Shown in pieces: positions 46,041 through 55,683 of a stretch of 64,000 nucleotides of DNA (position 1 is its first letter; the number at the start of each line of letters is the position of its first letter). Location of the stretch: contig CANMPD010000004.1 of NCBI GenBank assembly GCA_947499635.1, positions 1 through 64,000 on the forward strand, in the 5' to 3' direction. The notes below the pieces were generated by a model that was not told the DNA's origin, did not search any database, and worked only from the letters and a program-made list of their open reading frames with translations. This stretch comes from an uncultured Paracoccaceae bacterium. GTDB lineage: Bacteria > Pseudomonadota > Alphaproteobacteria > Rhodobacterales > Rhodobacteraceae. The translations under genes were made by a program, and so were the position numbers.

Positions 46041-47060
46041 CTATGTGTTGGTGGCTTTATCCTGCGCGCTGAATAAATCGCTCAATGCGGATTTTAGAGT
46101 ATCTGCTTGATTAACAGAAAGTCGCACCGGCAAAGTTATGACTTTGCGTCGAAACTGTTCGGGCAAGCGAACTGCATCTTTTTCTGTCGTCACCAATTGC
46201 GCCCCTAAACGGCTGGCATCTTGTTCTAGCCGTGACATCAGGGCAAGAGTTAGAGGCTGGTGGTCTGCAAGCGCCTCTCCATGGACGACGTCTGCCCCTA
46301 GGTTTCGCAAAGTCGCAAAAAATTTGTCAGGGTGACCAATACCCGCAAATGCGAGAACACGTGTCCCTTGCCAAGGCATGCCAGTGGGCAAGGGGAAAAC
46401 TTCACCGGTGATGTGAGGAATGTTGCTTATTTGTTTGTCCCAGTGATTTATAAAATGCGCTTGTGCTTGCGCCGATCCCAGTGAGAGTAAAAAATCTGCC
46501 CGGCTTAATCCAACCTCAACAGGTTCACGCAGTGGGCCCGCTGGTAGACATTTGGTGTTTCCAAATCCCTGTTTCGCGTCGACAACGATGATAGATATGT
46601 CTTTTTGAACGGATGGGTTTTGAAAGCCATCATCTAGCAATACGATATTCGCACCCGCCTGTTGAGCGGCGAGAGCCCCGGCCGCACGATCTTTTGCGAT
46701 CCAAACAGGTGAGATTTCTGACAGCAACAGGGGTTCGTCTCCCACATCTTGCGCATCGTGGATTTGACTGGAAACCTGGACAGGACCTGACAGTTTGCCC
46801 CCAAAACCGCGACTGACCACATGCGGGTTATGGCCTATGGCAATCAGCTGTTCTTGTAACCACATGACAGTGGGTGTTTTGCCTGTCCCTCCGGCATTGA
46901 TGTTCCCGATGCAAATCACAGGGATGTCTAATTTGATCCCATTTGTCTTGCACAGCCTTCGCGCAGTTGCCGCCGCATAAAGTTTAGATAAGGGAGACAA
47001 CACCGTAGCGCGATAAGTCCATTGAGACGGCGGTAGGTTCCAAAATTTAGGTGCGCGCAT
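46041..47060 (-). CDS. lpxK: tetraacyldisaccharide 4'-kinase
   Basis: A 339-residue membrane-associated kinase that adds the 4'-phosphate in lipid A synthesis. The P-loop is in GNINAGGTGKTPTV (about residues 53-66), and DDGFQN is the second family motif. Its start overlaps the end of the WaaA-like gene, which would add sugar to the LpxK product. It is the last gene of a minus-strand run from pmbA through cysQ-like and waaA-like genes. Confidence 0.95.
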   Translation of the reverse strand: MRAPKFWNLPPSQWTYRATVLSPLSKLYAAATARRLCKTNGIKLDIPVICIGNINAGGTGKTPTVMWLQEQLIAIGHNPHVVSRGFGGKLSGPVQVSSQIHDAQDVGDEPLLLSEISPVWIAKDRAAGALAAQQAGANIVLLDDGFQNPSVQKDISIIVVDAKQGFGNTKCLPAGPLREPVEVGLSRADFLLSLGSAQAQAHFINHWDKQISNIPHITGEVFPLPTGMPWQGTRVLAFAGIGHPDKFFATLRNLGADVVHGEALADHQPLTLALMSRLEQDASRLGAQLVTTEKDAVRLPEQFRRKVITLPVRLSVNQADTLKSALSDLFSAQDKATNT

Positions 47061-48231
47061 ACCCGATATTCCTTGTGTCGCGGTCGTCTAGAAGTGTTTG
47101 TAGGCGGTCGATCAACTCGTCCGCCACTTGCGCCCCTTCGGTGACGATTTCCCAACCTGCTAACGCCATGTCTGCGGCCTGATCTGGTGCAGATAGGTTT
47201 ATCACAGCCTCGCCAAGATCATGGGCGGATGTAATGGCTTGTGCAGCACCTGCATTTTGTAGCCGAGCATACATACCATGAAAGTGTTGTATGCCGCGAC
47301 CGTGCAAAATTGCTGAACCAAGAGCCGCAGCATCCAGTGGATCATGACCTGCAGCGCCATTTTCGAGACTGCCTCCGATAAATGTAAGAGGTGAGAGGCG
47401 ATACCAGAGCCCTAGATCCTCGGGACCACATAATAGGATTTGGTTATGTTCTTCGGGCTCTTCACCCAGTTCCCAATCCGCAATGCTTAAGCCGAGCGAC
47501 TGGATCCTTTCTTTGGCTTGTATCACGTCTTGGGGCGTATCCATGACGACGATAAGGAGCAGGCGATGCAGCAAGCGCAGAGCTTGGCGATGCGCGGTGA
47601 TAATCGTCTCAATTTCACCCAGCTCAATCCGCGCTGCAAGCCAGATAGGACGACTGCCAAGGCTCTCGTGTAGCGCATCTAAATCACTATCGGCGCAATC
47701 TGGTGGGGTGGCGGACAGTCGTAATGGACCGCTGACCGAGATATGCGGCGCGGATACTCCCACTTTAATCAACCGGTCAGCAACTGTCTGATTGGGCGCA
47801 AGAATTGCCGAAAACCCACCCAACATGTGATGGCGTTGATCTGGTAGCCATCGGGCGCGGCGGTCGGGGAGATCTTCTTCGGCCATATCGACCCAAAGTG
47901 TCATAACTCCACGATCACGCAGCTTGCGTATTAACGCGCGCCGTAAATTCCCGCCGGACCAGAGGCAAACATCTGGTGTCCAATGATCCAGAAATTGTCG
48001 TATTTCGATTTTGGTTTCGGCGGTGAAGGGACCAAAGGGTATATCGCAGTCGGTGGGACATATGGTTGGTTCCATTGCCGCTTCCCACGTGCACAGCACC
48101 CGTAAATCTGGACGCATCGTTTTCAGACGGCGTGTGACGTCACACAGCGCAAACAAACGTTCGGTGTTGGTCGCATGGATCCAAATCAACTCGCCGTTTG
48201 GGCGGCCTGGCTGGGGCGCATTGGTCTGCAA
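47047..48231 (-). CDS. WaaA/KdtA-like 3-deoxy-manno-octulosonate transferase, divergent
   Basis: A 394-residue GT30-like glycosyltransferase, placed directly before lpxK. The N-terminal motif that is normally H-A-S-V-G-E reads HATNTER, keeping the His and the presumed catalytic Glu but losing V-G. The C-terminal half has FIGGSLENGAAGHDPLDAAALG, the usual donor-site region. It lacks the N-terminal membrane anchor of typical WaaA. I start it at TTG 48231, with AGGAT seven bases upstream and right after the cysQ-like stop; an upstream TTG at 48264 would overlap that gene. It may be the only Kdo transferase or a paralogue. Confidence 0.75.
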   Translation of the reverse strand: MQTNAPQPGRPNGELIWIHATNTERLFALCDVTRRLKTMRPDLRVLCTWEAAMEPTICPTDCDIPFGPFTAETKIEIRQFLDHWTPDVCLWSGGNLRRALIRKLRDRGVMTLWVDMAEEDLPDRRARWLPDQRHHMLGGFSAILAPNQTVADRLIKVGVSAPHISVSGPLRLSATPPDCADSDLDALHESLGSRPIWLAARIELGEIETIITAHRQALRLLHRLLLIVVMDTPQDVIQAKERIQSLGLSIADWELGEEPEEHNQILLCGPEDLGLWYRLSPLTFIGGSLENGAAGHDPLDAAALGSAILHGRGIQHFHGMYARLQNAGAAQAITSAHDLGEAVINLSAPDQAADMALAGWEIVTEGAQVADELIDRLQTLLDDRDTRNIGYART

Positions 48232-48232
48232 T

Positions 48233-49060
48233 CTATAGATCCTGTGATCGATTGGGCGCTCCAACGAGACGTTTTAACAAAGCGCCTTGTAAAGGGCGTG
48301 CAGCAGCGACGACGCCGGCGTTTTGTGCGGACTTGCTATTAAAACGTAGGGGCGTACCAAATTGATCGCTGGTCACGGCACCAGCTTCACGCAGAATTAA
48401 ATCCCCTGCGGCGATATCCCAGTCCCAGGTTGGGCGTAGTGTAATCATCGCATCATAAGACCCATCAGCGACGCGTGCCATGCGGTAGGCCAATGAGGGG
48501 CGATGGCTATGGGTGAATTGCGGGACTTTGTGTTCTGACCAGTTCTCGGGCTGCATCGTGATCTTAGTTGCCAGCACATGCGCGTTTTCAATGTCAGGGG
48601 CAGGGTTCACAGCGAGGGTTTCACTATTACAAGTTGCCCCTTTGCCTAAAGCTGCAACATATAACAAATCGCGTTGCGGCAGGTACACGACTGCAGCATA
48701 TGGAAAGCCGTTTTCAACAATGGCCAAAGAGTGTGCCCAAGTTTTTGACCCAGCTGCAAAGCTGCGTGTCCCATCAATCGGATCGATAACAAAGACGCGG
48801 GTTTTGTCCAATCGCAGGGTGCTGTCTTCGGTTTCCTCAGATAGCCAGCCATATTCGGGACGCGCGGCTTGCAATGTGTCTTCTAGCAAACGATTAACCG
48901 CGAGATCGGCTTCTGTTACAGGGCCTGCGCCATCTGGTTTATCCCAACGCTTTGTCTCTGGGCCGACAAATTGACAGGCAACTTTACCAGCAGCCAAGGC
49001 GGCATCAATCAAGAGCGTGAGATCTGCGGCTTGATCAATGTCCGCTTTAGTTTCCGGCAA
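48233..49060 (-). CDS. inositol monophosphatase-family phosphatase, CysQ-like
   Basis: A 275-residue Mg-dependent, Li-sensitive-type phosphatase. Metal motifs are WLSEETEDS and FVIDPIDGTRSFAAG (DPIDGT), with WDWDIAAGDLILREAG near the C-terminus. It probably hydrolyses 3'-phosphoadenosine 5'-phosphate, or inositol-type phosphates. The start is TTG 49060 with GAGGGG upstream, overlapping the pmbA stop by 14 bases, so it is translated after pmbA. Confidence 0.87.
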   Translation of the reverse strand: MPETKADIDQAADLTLLIDAALAAGKVACQFVGPETKRWDKPDGAGPVTEADLAVNRLLEDTLQAARPEYGWLSEETEDSTLRLDKTRVFVIDPIDGTRSFAAGSKTWAHSLAIVENGFPYAAVVYLPQRDLLYVAALGKGATCNSETLAVNPAPDIENAHVLATKITMQPENWSEHKVPQFTHSHRPSLAYRMARVADGSYDAMITLRPTWDWDIAAGDLILREAGAVTSDQFGTPLRFNSKSAQNAGVVAAARPLQGALLKRLVGAPNRSQDL

Positions 49061-50393
49061 GGGTCATCCCCTCGACCAACAATGATGGCACAACACGCGA
49101 CAGGTGACTGCGCGCGTCATTTGCAGGTATGAGTGTCTTTAGCATGTCCAACAAATTGCCTGCGATAGTGATTTCGTTCACGGGGTATGCAATCTCGCCG
49201 TTTTCAATCCAAAACCCGGAGGCACCGCGCGAATAGTCGCCGGTATTTGGATTGATGGTTGAGCCGATCATCGATGTCACCAAAAGGCCCGTTCCCATAT
49301 CACGAACCAAGTCCGCACGGCTGTGCGTCCCTGGTGTCATTTCGATATTCCAATTTGCCGGAGAAGGAACCGACCCGATACCGCGGGCTGCATTGCCAGT
49401 GCTGTTCAGGCCAAGCTTTAAAGCCGAGGCAAGGTCCATGGTCCAGTTGGTGAGTACACCCTTGTCAATGATCTTACGATGTTGTGTTGGTAAGCCTTCG
49501 CCATCAAATGGGCGCGACCCGCTGATGCGGGGGCGGTGCGGATTTTCTAGGACAGAAAGTGCAGATGGCAGAATTTCATGTCCTAATGAATCCTTTAACC
49601 AAGACGAGCCACGCGCAATCGCAGCGCCATTAGAAGCACTCAGGAGATGACCGATCAACGACGATGAAATTCGCTCGTCAAAGAGCACGGGATAGGAACC
49701 TGTTGTTGGTCGCCGTGCATGCAGGCGTTCAATCGCGCGACGTCCGGCTTGTTGGCCGATTTCGTCTGCACTGCGTAGGTCTGATTGAAAGGTACGAGAA
49801 TCGCCATCATAGTCACGTTCCATCCCTGTGCCCGTGCCTGCAATACCCACGCATGACAGCGAGCGCCCGGTGCGTATGTAGCCACCGGAAAATCCGTTTG
49901 ATGTGGCGAGATGGATATTGTGTTGTCCGTATCCTGCAGATGCGCTTTGGACTTGTGTGATGCCATCTATGCCTGCACAGGCCGCTTCGGCTGCCATTGC
50001 GTCTGCTTGTAAAGCAGCAGGCGAGGGCTCGTCTGATGGATCGGCGAGTTCTAATGCGGCAAGGTCCCAATCTTTCGCAAACATATCGGCCGAAGCTAAA
50101 GTCGCATAAGGATCTTCTGGGGCTTCTTTTGCCATAGCCACTGCGCGCTCTGCCATCGAGGCAATGGTGCTTAAGCTTGTGTCTGATGACGAGACTTGGG
50201 CTTGGCGTTTTCCGACGAACACTCGCAATCCGATATCGACGCCTTCAGACCGTTCTGCCTGTTCTAGCTTACCGTCTCGGACCTCGATTGATAGCGAATT
50301 TCCTTCGGCTGCCATCGCGTCTCCACCGTCGGCCCCTGCTTGTTTCGCGGCATCCAGCAAAGCTTGGCATAGCTGTTCAGGAGATTGTGTCAT
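49047..50393 (-). CDS. pmbA: TldD/PmbA-family metalloprotease subunit
   Basis: A 448-residue protein of the TldE/PmbA type. N-terminal DGGDAMAAEGNSLSIEVRDG and C-terminal SGFWIENGEIAYPVNEITIAGNLLDML are characteristic. TldD/TldE form a protease that unwinds and cleaves small peptides. The metal-binding partner tldD is not in the window. AAGAGG precedes the ATG. It heads the minus-strand unit pmbA - cysQ-like - waaA-like - lpxK. Confidence 0.93.
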   Translation of the reverse strand: MTQSPEQLCQALLDAAKQAGADGGDAMAAEGNSLSIEVRDGKLEQAERSEGVDIGLRVFVGKRQAQVSSSDTSLSTIASMAERAVAMAKEAPEDPYATLASADMFAKDWDLAALELADPSDEPSPAALQADAMAAEAACAGIDGITQVQSASAGYGQHNIHLATSNGFSGGYIRTGRSLSCVGIAGTGTGMERDYDGDSRTFQSDLRSADEIGQQAGRRAIERLHARRPTTGSYPVLFDERISSSLIGHLLSASNGAAIARGSSWLKDSLGHEILPSALSVLENPHRPRISGSRPFDGEGLPTQHRKIIDKGVLTNWTMDLASALKLGLNSTGNAARGIGSVPSPANWNIEMTPGTHSRADLVRDMGTGLLVTSMIGSTINPNTGDYSRGASGFWIENGEIAYPVNEITIAGNLLDMLKTLIPANDARSHLSRVVPSLLVEGMTLAGN

Positions 50394-50472
50394 CGGGACC
50401 TCTTTTACTTGGTTTCTTAAGAGCTAGACAGACCGTGCGCCCGCTGCAAGGCCTCATGTCTTGGAGGGGCAC

Positions 50473-50504
50473 AAAAAGCCGCCCAAGTTGGGGAGGGCGG
50501 CTTT
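50473..50504 (-). terminator. terminator after the DUF2125 gene
   Basis: AAAGCCGCCC (50475-50484) and GGGCGGCTTT (50495-50504) with a 10-base loop. On the minus strand the stem ends in TTTTTG. Confidence 0.85.
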
Positions 50505-50523
50505 GGAATTCAGAACAGGGGTC

Positions 50524-52053
50524 TTATCGCAGACGTTGCCCGTTTGCGATGATCTCTCCGTTGTCTTTAACCTGCACACGAGATGTTAATGTATCCTCTC
50601 CTTCGCCAGGTGTGGTGAACAGCCCCATCATCATGCGCGCGCCAAGGGCTTGTTGGTCTGGCAAAAGCCCCAGATCAGCCAAGCTGGTAATCAAGCCATT
50701 CGCGCCGACCAATTGCAGATTAACCTCGCCGCTTGGTGCAGGAAGACCATCAAAGGTTTCCAGATTTTCATTGTCAAAGGTAAAGCCGCCTGTACCGGTA
50801 AGTTCTGTGCCTGCGATGGAGACCCTGAGGCCATTGATGTCCAAGGTGTTGATCTCGCCAGGGGACTGATTGCCTATCTCAACAGCGGCTATTTGAGTTT
50901 CATCAAAAAGATCAAAGAATAATTTCAATTTACCGCTGACGTCGAATGCGAGGGTGGCTGGATCATGAGGTAGGCCACCTTCTGGGTCGACCAAGCTCCA
51001 TAATAACTCAGGTACATTGAAATCATGAAGACCGAACGCAAGGGCGAAATCCTGTTCAGCGTCTGATTTTGACACAGGCGCGGTCAGGTTCATATTCATG
51101 TGGCGCATGTTTAGTGCGATTGGGAATGGAATTTGATCACCACTGAGATTAATTGTGGCATCGTCACCTTGCACCGAGTACTTAAGCCCGTTGGCATCAA
51201 AAGCAGTTGTTAATGTCCCACTTTCCGAGGTTGTTTGCGCGGAAAACGCATGTGAATCTGCACGTAAATCGACTGCAGTGGTGCCCTCTTTATATGTAAA
51301 ACTGCTGGTATATTTAAGGCCGGCACCCAACAGTTGTGTAATGTTCTCAAAACCGAAGGCGGTATTCAATGGGGATACAGTTGTGCCTGTATAATCGAGG
51401 TCGTTGAGCTCTCCCTGTAGGCTGAATAAATCATTATCATCGCCGGTAATCGCCATATTGTATACCATTGATGCGCCTGACATCGTGTCCGATTGATGCC
51501 GCATCTCGCCACGTTCTATATTTGAACGCCCCTTAAAGTCGGCCAGCGTTAGATCCAGATCAATATGTGGAATAGGTTTGTCTGTTTCGATGTCGAATTG
51601 AGACAGCGAAATTGTCCAAGTATCAAAACCATAGTCGAGTGCTATGTTTTCTGGCGTGCCTGAAGCAATAATTTTTGAACCGGACCGATTAGAGGCCGCC
51701 GTAGCTGTGACACGTCCTGCATCTTCTATGTTGCTTTCAAAGTCTATATTAAAAGCTTGTGGAAAGATAATGCTTACGGTTCCGTCACCGCGTTCGTCGA
51801 ATGTTACGGAGGGAAGTTTGACCGTGAAACCTGACCCACCTTTTGTTCCAGCTATTTGTAAATCGGTTACGGTTAAGACACCTCCAAGGAGGCTTTCGGT
51901 TGCAGACACGTCGAGATCGCCGATTGCCACCTGTTCTTTCCAAGTGTCCCATACATCTTGTGCTGTGAGATCCGCAAATGCAGGCTGCGCGGTTAGCGAC
52001 AATGAGACGGTTAGACCCAGCACGATTCCATAAGTGCGGTTAAATTGAATGGA
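50524..52053 (-). CDS. exported DUF2125 family protein
   Basis: A 509-residue protein with a signal peptide ending near QPAFA-DLTAQ. The rest is rich in beta-strand patterns and acidic (DLDVSATESLLGG, GLRVSIAGTELTGTGGF) and looks like a long periplasmic or outer-membrane-facing beta structure. DUF2125 proteins are widespread in Rhodobacteraceae with unknown function. The ATG at 52053 has AAAGG seven bases upstream; the upstream ATG at 52077 has none. Transcribed alone. Confidence 0.8.
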   Translation of the reverse strand, partial: SIQFNRTYGIVLGLTVSLSLTAQPAFADLTAQDVWDTWKEQVAIGDLDVSATESLLGGVLTVTDLQIAGTKGGSGFTVKLPSVTFDERGDGTVSIIFPQAFNIDFESNIEDAGRVTATAASNRSGSKIIASGTPENIALDYGFDTWTISLSQFDIETDKPIPHIDLDLTLADFKGRSNIERGEMRHQSDTMSGASMVYNMAITGDDNDLFSLQGELNDLDYTGTTVSPLNTAFGFENITQLLGAGLKYTSSFTYKEGTTAVDLRADSHAFSAQTTSESGTLTTAFDANGLKYSVQGDDATINLSGDQIPFPIALNMRHMNMNLTAPVSKSDAEQDFALAFGLHDFNVPELLWSLVDPEGGLPHDPATLAFDVSGKLKLFFDLFDETQIAAVEIGNQSPGEINTLDINGLRVSIAGTELTGTGGFTFDNENLETFDGLPAPSGEVNLQLVGANGLITSLADLGLLPDQQALGARMMMGLFTTPGEGEDTLTSRVQVKDNGEIIANGQRLR

Positions 52054-52206
52054 CATTAACGAACCTTTCTTTCTCATAACGCGTGCACTGCTCCCGAACC
52101 CACGGGACCAGCTGTGAGGCTGAATGCCATTTTACCTGCTGTGCACTGTGGTTGCATCCTATATGGTGATTAAAAATTGAAACCGGTAATAGATAGGACG
52201 CGATTT

Positions 52207-52956
52207 ATGGATTTTTCTGGTAAAACAGTCGTCATAACGGGTGCGAGCCGCGGAATCGGAGCTGAGACTGCGCGTGTTTTTGCCGAAGCAGGGGCAAATG
52301 TGGCTTTGTTGGCGCGCAATACAGATGCGTTAAATGCGATTAGCACGGAAATCGGTGACCGTGCTTTGGCGTTACCTTGTGATGTTGGAGACTATGCATC
52401 TGTTGCGACTGCATTGAGCGAAGCAAATACACATTTCGGAGCATTGGATGTGTTGATTTGTAATGCGGGCATGATTGATCCGATTGCGCGCATTACGGAC
52501 GCTGATCCGGCAGATTGGGCAACTTTGATACAGGTTAACATTACCGGCATGTTCAATGTTATGCGCGCGGGCGTGCCGTTATTGAAAGCAAACGGTGGTG
52601 GGACAGTTTTGACTATCGGATCAGGAGCCGCGCAACGACCGCTAGAAGGATGGAGTGCGTATTGTTCTTCAAAAGCGGGGGCCTTGATGTTGACGCGTGC
52701 ATTAGATTTGGAAGAGCGAGAGAACGGTATTCGGACGATCAGCCTGTCACCGGGCACTGTTGCAACGCAAATGCAGCGCGAGATTAAAGACAGTGGTATG
52801 AATGCCGTCAGTCAACTTGATTGGGAAGATCATATTCCAGCGGATTGGCCTGCGCGAACATTGCTGTGGATGTGCTCTTCCCAAGCCGATGAGTTTATTG
52901 GCGGTGAGATTTCCTTGCGGGATGAAACGATCCGGGGTCGGGTCGGTTTGATTTAA
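52207..52956 (+). CDS. short-chain dehydrogenase/reductase
   Basis: A 249-residue classical SDR. NAD(P)-binding TGASRGIG lies near residues 11-18, NAG in LICNAGM, catalytic Ser in IGSGAA, and the YxxxK pair in SAYCSSKAG. The substrate cannot be told from the sequence. The C-terminus (GGEISLRDETIRGRVGLI) is compatible with a soluble tetrameric enzyme. ATG 52207 is preferred over 52177 because AGGA lies upstream and it begins at MDFSGKTVVITG. The next gene starts four bases after its stop. Confidence 0.87.
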   Translation: MDFSGKTVVITGASRGIGAETARVFAEAGANVALLARNTDALNAISTEIGDRALALPCDVGDYASVATALSEANTHFGALDVLICNAGMIDPIARITDADPADWATLIQVNITGMFNVMRAGVPLLKANGGGTVLTIGSGAAQRPLEGWSAYCSSKAGALMLTRALDLEERENGIRTISLSPGTVATQMQREIKDSGMNAVSQLDWEDHIPADWPARTLLWMCSSQADEFIGGEISLRDETIRGRVGLI

Positions 52957-52960
52957 TTCA

Positions 52961-54154
52961 ATGACTGACCCAGAAAATCGCACGGCTGTTGTGATCGGTG
53001 CTGGTCCGGCTGGCCTTATGGCTGCGGATCAAATTGCACAGGCAGGGCATGATGTTCTTGTACTTGAGGCCAAGCCATCTGTTGCGCGCAAATTCTTGAT
53101 GGCAGGAAAATCGGGTTTGAACCTGACAAAAGACGAAGCGCTTCATAGGCTTCTCACACATTACGGCCGCGCGCAAAATGACCTGTCTCCGATGTTGCAG
53201 GGCTTTGACGCGCAGGCTGTGCAAGAGTGGGCGCGCGGATTAGGGCAAGAGCTATTTACAGGGTCAACGGGGCGGGTGTTCCCTGAAGTGATGAAAGGCT
53301 CACCTCTGCTGAGGGCGTGGTTAACGCGGCTGGATGCGCTGGGCGTTGAACGGCGCACGCAGTGGCGGTGGTGCGGGTGGCATGAGGGTGCTTTGCTTTT
53401 TGAAACAGCAAAAGGGCGCCGTGTGGTTCAGGCAACGACGACTGTTTTGGCTTTGGGGGGCGCAAGCTGGGCGCGGCTAGGGTCAGATGGAATATGGGCT
53501 GAAATTTTACGAAAACAGGGTGTCGATCTTGCGAATTTCGCACCGTCGAATGCGGCTGTGTCACGCGAGTGGAGCGAACATATGCGCCCTCATTTTGGGA
53601 CTGCATTAAAGGCTGTTGGGTGGAGTGCTGGAGATCTGCGCAGTCGTGGCGAAGCGATCCTGTCCAAACGAGGCCTTGAAGGCGGGGGAGTGTATCCTCT
53701 GACCCCAGCTTTGCGCCGGGGGGCGACACTCTATATTGATTTGATGCCGGATGTTCCGTTGGAACGTTTGACCTCGCGATTGCCTAAAGATCGAAAAAAA
53801 GCGCGCCTGTCGCAATGGTTGAAAAAAACGCTGAAGCTGCCAGCCGTTAAAGTGGCGCTGTTTAATGAGGTCACGGCATCATATCAAAGTGTTTCTTTTG
53901 AGAAATGGCCGGAATTGGTCAAGCATCTACCGATCCAAGACGCAAAGCTACGTCCGATAGATGAAGCAATTTCGACGTCAGGTGGCGTCATGTTTGAAAG
54001 CATGAATGCAGATCTGATGTTGCACAAATTGCCAAGCGTCTTTTGTGCAGGCGAAATGCTGGATTGGGAGGCGCCGACAGGCGGGTACCTGTTGACGGGC
54101 TGTCTTGCCACGGGCCGGTGGGCTGGCCAAGGTGTCGCGCGTTTTCTAGCGTGA
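52961..54154 (+). CDS. FAD-dependent oxidoreductase of the HI0933/YhiN (TIGR03862) type
   Basis: A 397-residue flavoprotein. The N-terminal FAD site is VIGAGPAGLMAADQIAQAG, followed by the family stretch FLMAGKSGLNLT. C-terminal GGVMFESMN and CAGEMLDWEAPTGGYLLTGC close the FAD domain. The length and motifs fit the proteobacterial side group of YhiN-like proteins; the substrate is unknown. It follows the SDR gene at once and ends nine bases inside the convergent holA gene. Confidence 0.87.
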   Translation: MTDPENRTAVVIGAGPAGLMAADQIAQAGHDVLVLEAKPSVARKFLMAGKSGLNLTKDEALHRLLTHYGRAQNDLSPMLQGFDAQAVQEWARGLGQELFTGSTGRVFPEVMKGSPLLRAWLTRLDALGVERRTQWRWCGWHEGALLFETAKGRRVVQATTTVLALGGASWARLGSDGIWAEILRKQGVDLANFAPSNAAVSREWSEHMRPHFGTALKAVGWSAGDLRSRGEAILSKRGLEGGGVYPLTPALRRGATLYIDLMPDVPLERLTSRLPKDRKKARLSQWLKKTLKLPAVKVALFNEVTASYQSVSFEKWPELVKHLPIQDAKLRPIDEAISTSGGVMFESMNADLMLHKLPSVFCAGEMLDWEAPTGGYLLTGCLATGRWAGQGVARFLA

Positions 54155-55174
54155 GCGCGCCATCATAGCCAAACGGATCAACGCACGTTCTGTCAGCGCA
54201 AGTGCAGGGGCGCTTTGACCTGCTGATCGCAGTTGTAAGTCCGTATCTGTTAGCAGCGTTAACGCATTTTGCAATTTTTGTGCGCCCCAGTTTTGGGCTT
54301 GTCGTAAAACGAGATCACGACGTTTGCCATAAAGTGGTGGGCGTAAAGAACCGATGCCCTGTGCAGGGCCGCCGCTTGCACCCGCCACGGTGTAAAGTGT
54401 GCGAAAATGACGGGTGGCGCCGATACACAACGTGACGGCATTGGTGCCTTGAGCCTGCAATTTGCGCAGAATCGGCCCGATTTCTGTGCTGCGGCCTTCG
54501 GCAACGGCATTTAATAAATCATCCAGCGCCGCTTCGGTGGATTGTGGGGCTACTGCATCAATGTCAGCAAGCGTCAACGCAGCTGTGTCACCATGTTTAT
54601 AGAGCGCAAGTTTCTCGATCATTCGGGAAAAATCGCCGGGCCCGATATCATTGGCGATATCGCCAAGTGCAGACATGCTGTCGGTGGGCACATCACGAAT
54701 GTTGTTTTCACTGAGAATTCGCTCAATCTCTGCCCGTGTCGGCGGGTCATCATAGATCCCAACGGCATAGGCGTTGCGATGTGCTTCAAACGCTTTACGC
54801 AGCTTTGAACTGGCTTTGAGTTGACCTGCTGTCACGATAATTTGCGCATCCCCAGGGCGCCATTCCTCTAGCGCGACCAAGATAGCAGGGGCCGCTGTAT
54901 CTGTTGCGTCCTCAATGAAGACAGCGCGTTGACCAGGAAAGAATCCCACGGCTTTTACGGCATCCAGCACCAGAGCCGGATCTTTGCGAAGATCGCTTCC
55001 GGGCATGCGTGACAAGCGCATTTCTTCTTCGGCAGCAGGCCCCAGCAAGGCAGCTAGAACCTGTTGACGTTTCAGCGCGACGCGCATGGTATCGCCGCCA
55101 TAAATCAAAAGCCCGGTTTTTCCGGGATCTGGTTTGGCGAAATAGCTGTCAGCGTCGCGCGTGCTGAGTTTCAT
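54146..55174 (-). CDS. holA: DNA polymerase III subunit delta
   Basis: A 342-residue clamp-loader subunit that opens the sliding clamp. The sequence shows the degenerate AAA+ pattern of HolA (GLLIYGGDTMRVALKRQQV, PALVLDAVKAVGFFPGQRAV) and the C-terminal helical collar (AVTLCIGATRHFRTLYTV). The order leuS-lptE-holA, with 4-14 base overlaps, is a common alphaproteobacterial operon and supports the assignment. Confidence 0.9.
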   Translation of the reverse strand: MKLSTRDADSYFAKPDPGKTGLLIYGGDTMRVALKRQQVLAALLGPAAEEEMRLSRMPGSDLRKDPALVLDAVKAVGFFPGQRAVFIEDATDTAAPAILVALEEWRPGDAQIIVTAGQLKASSKLRKAFEAHRNAYAVGIYDDPPTRAEIERILSENNIRDVPTDSMSALGDIANDIGPGDFSRMIEKLALYKHGDTAALTLADIDAVAPQSTEAALDDLLNAVAEGRSTEIGPILRKLQAQGTNAVTLCIGATRHFRTLYTVAGASGGPAQGIGSLRPPLYGKRRDLVLRQAQNWGAQKLQNALTLLTDTDLQLRSAGQSAPALALTERALIRLAMMARSR

Positions 55175-55683
55175 TCTTCATCCAGCGTTATGGTGAAAAG
55201 CCGTGTGACAATTTGATCCGCCAGAATGACCATCAAGCGCTCATGGGCATCATTTTCGCTGGCTTGTGTTTGAACTGTCGTGCCTGTCGCTGAATAACCA
55301 GTGAAATTCTCAACGTCACCGCTGGCTATAATCTGGCCGTCTGATTCTCTGACCAGTGTATAGTCTGCAGTTCCCAACAGAGAGTAACGAGTGATCTCGC
55401 TATCGGCGGTAATCGCTTGGCCAACTTCGCGGCTACTGAGGGCCAGGTCCAGACGATATTCGCCTCCTGAACTGCGCCCCAAACGATTTTCCAAATTGCG
55501 GACCAGATAGTAAGCGTCTTCGACAGGATTGCTTTTGATCTCTTCGGGGGCTTGAATATAGACATTGTTTTGCAGCTTGGTGCCTGCGCCATTTGGGCCA
55601 TAGACAGGTGTAAAGCCACAGGCGCTGAGGGCCGCCAATGCGCCCCCCAGCGTGATGAATTTTCGGCGATTAGACGACCACAT
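55171..55683 (-). CDS. lptE: LPS-assembly lipoprotein LptE
   Basis: A 170-residue lipoprotein. The lipobox is in [11 protein letters not shown], followed by [10 protein letters not shown], the usual LptE start in alphaproteobacteria. The rest is an alpha/beta domain ([20 protein letters not shown]). It plugs LptD for LPS insertion into the outer membrane. The start lies inside the end of leuS (14-base overlap) and its stop overlaps holA (ATGA), so the three are coupled. Confidence 0.87.
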   Translation of the reverse strand: MWSSNRRKFITLGGALAALSACGFTPVYGPNGAGTKLQNNVYIQAPEEIKSNPVEDAYYLVRNLENRLGRSSGGEYRLDLALSSREVGQAITADSEITRYSLLGTADYTLVRESDGQIIASGDVENFTGYSATGTTVQTQASENDAHERLMVILADQIVTRLFTITLDEE

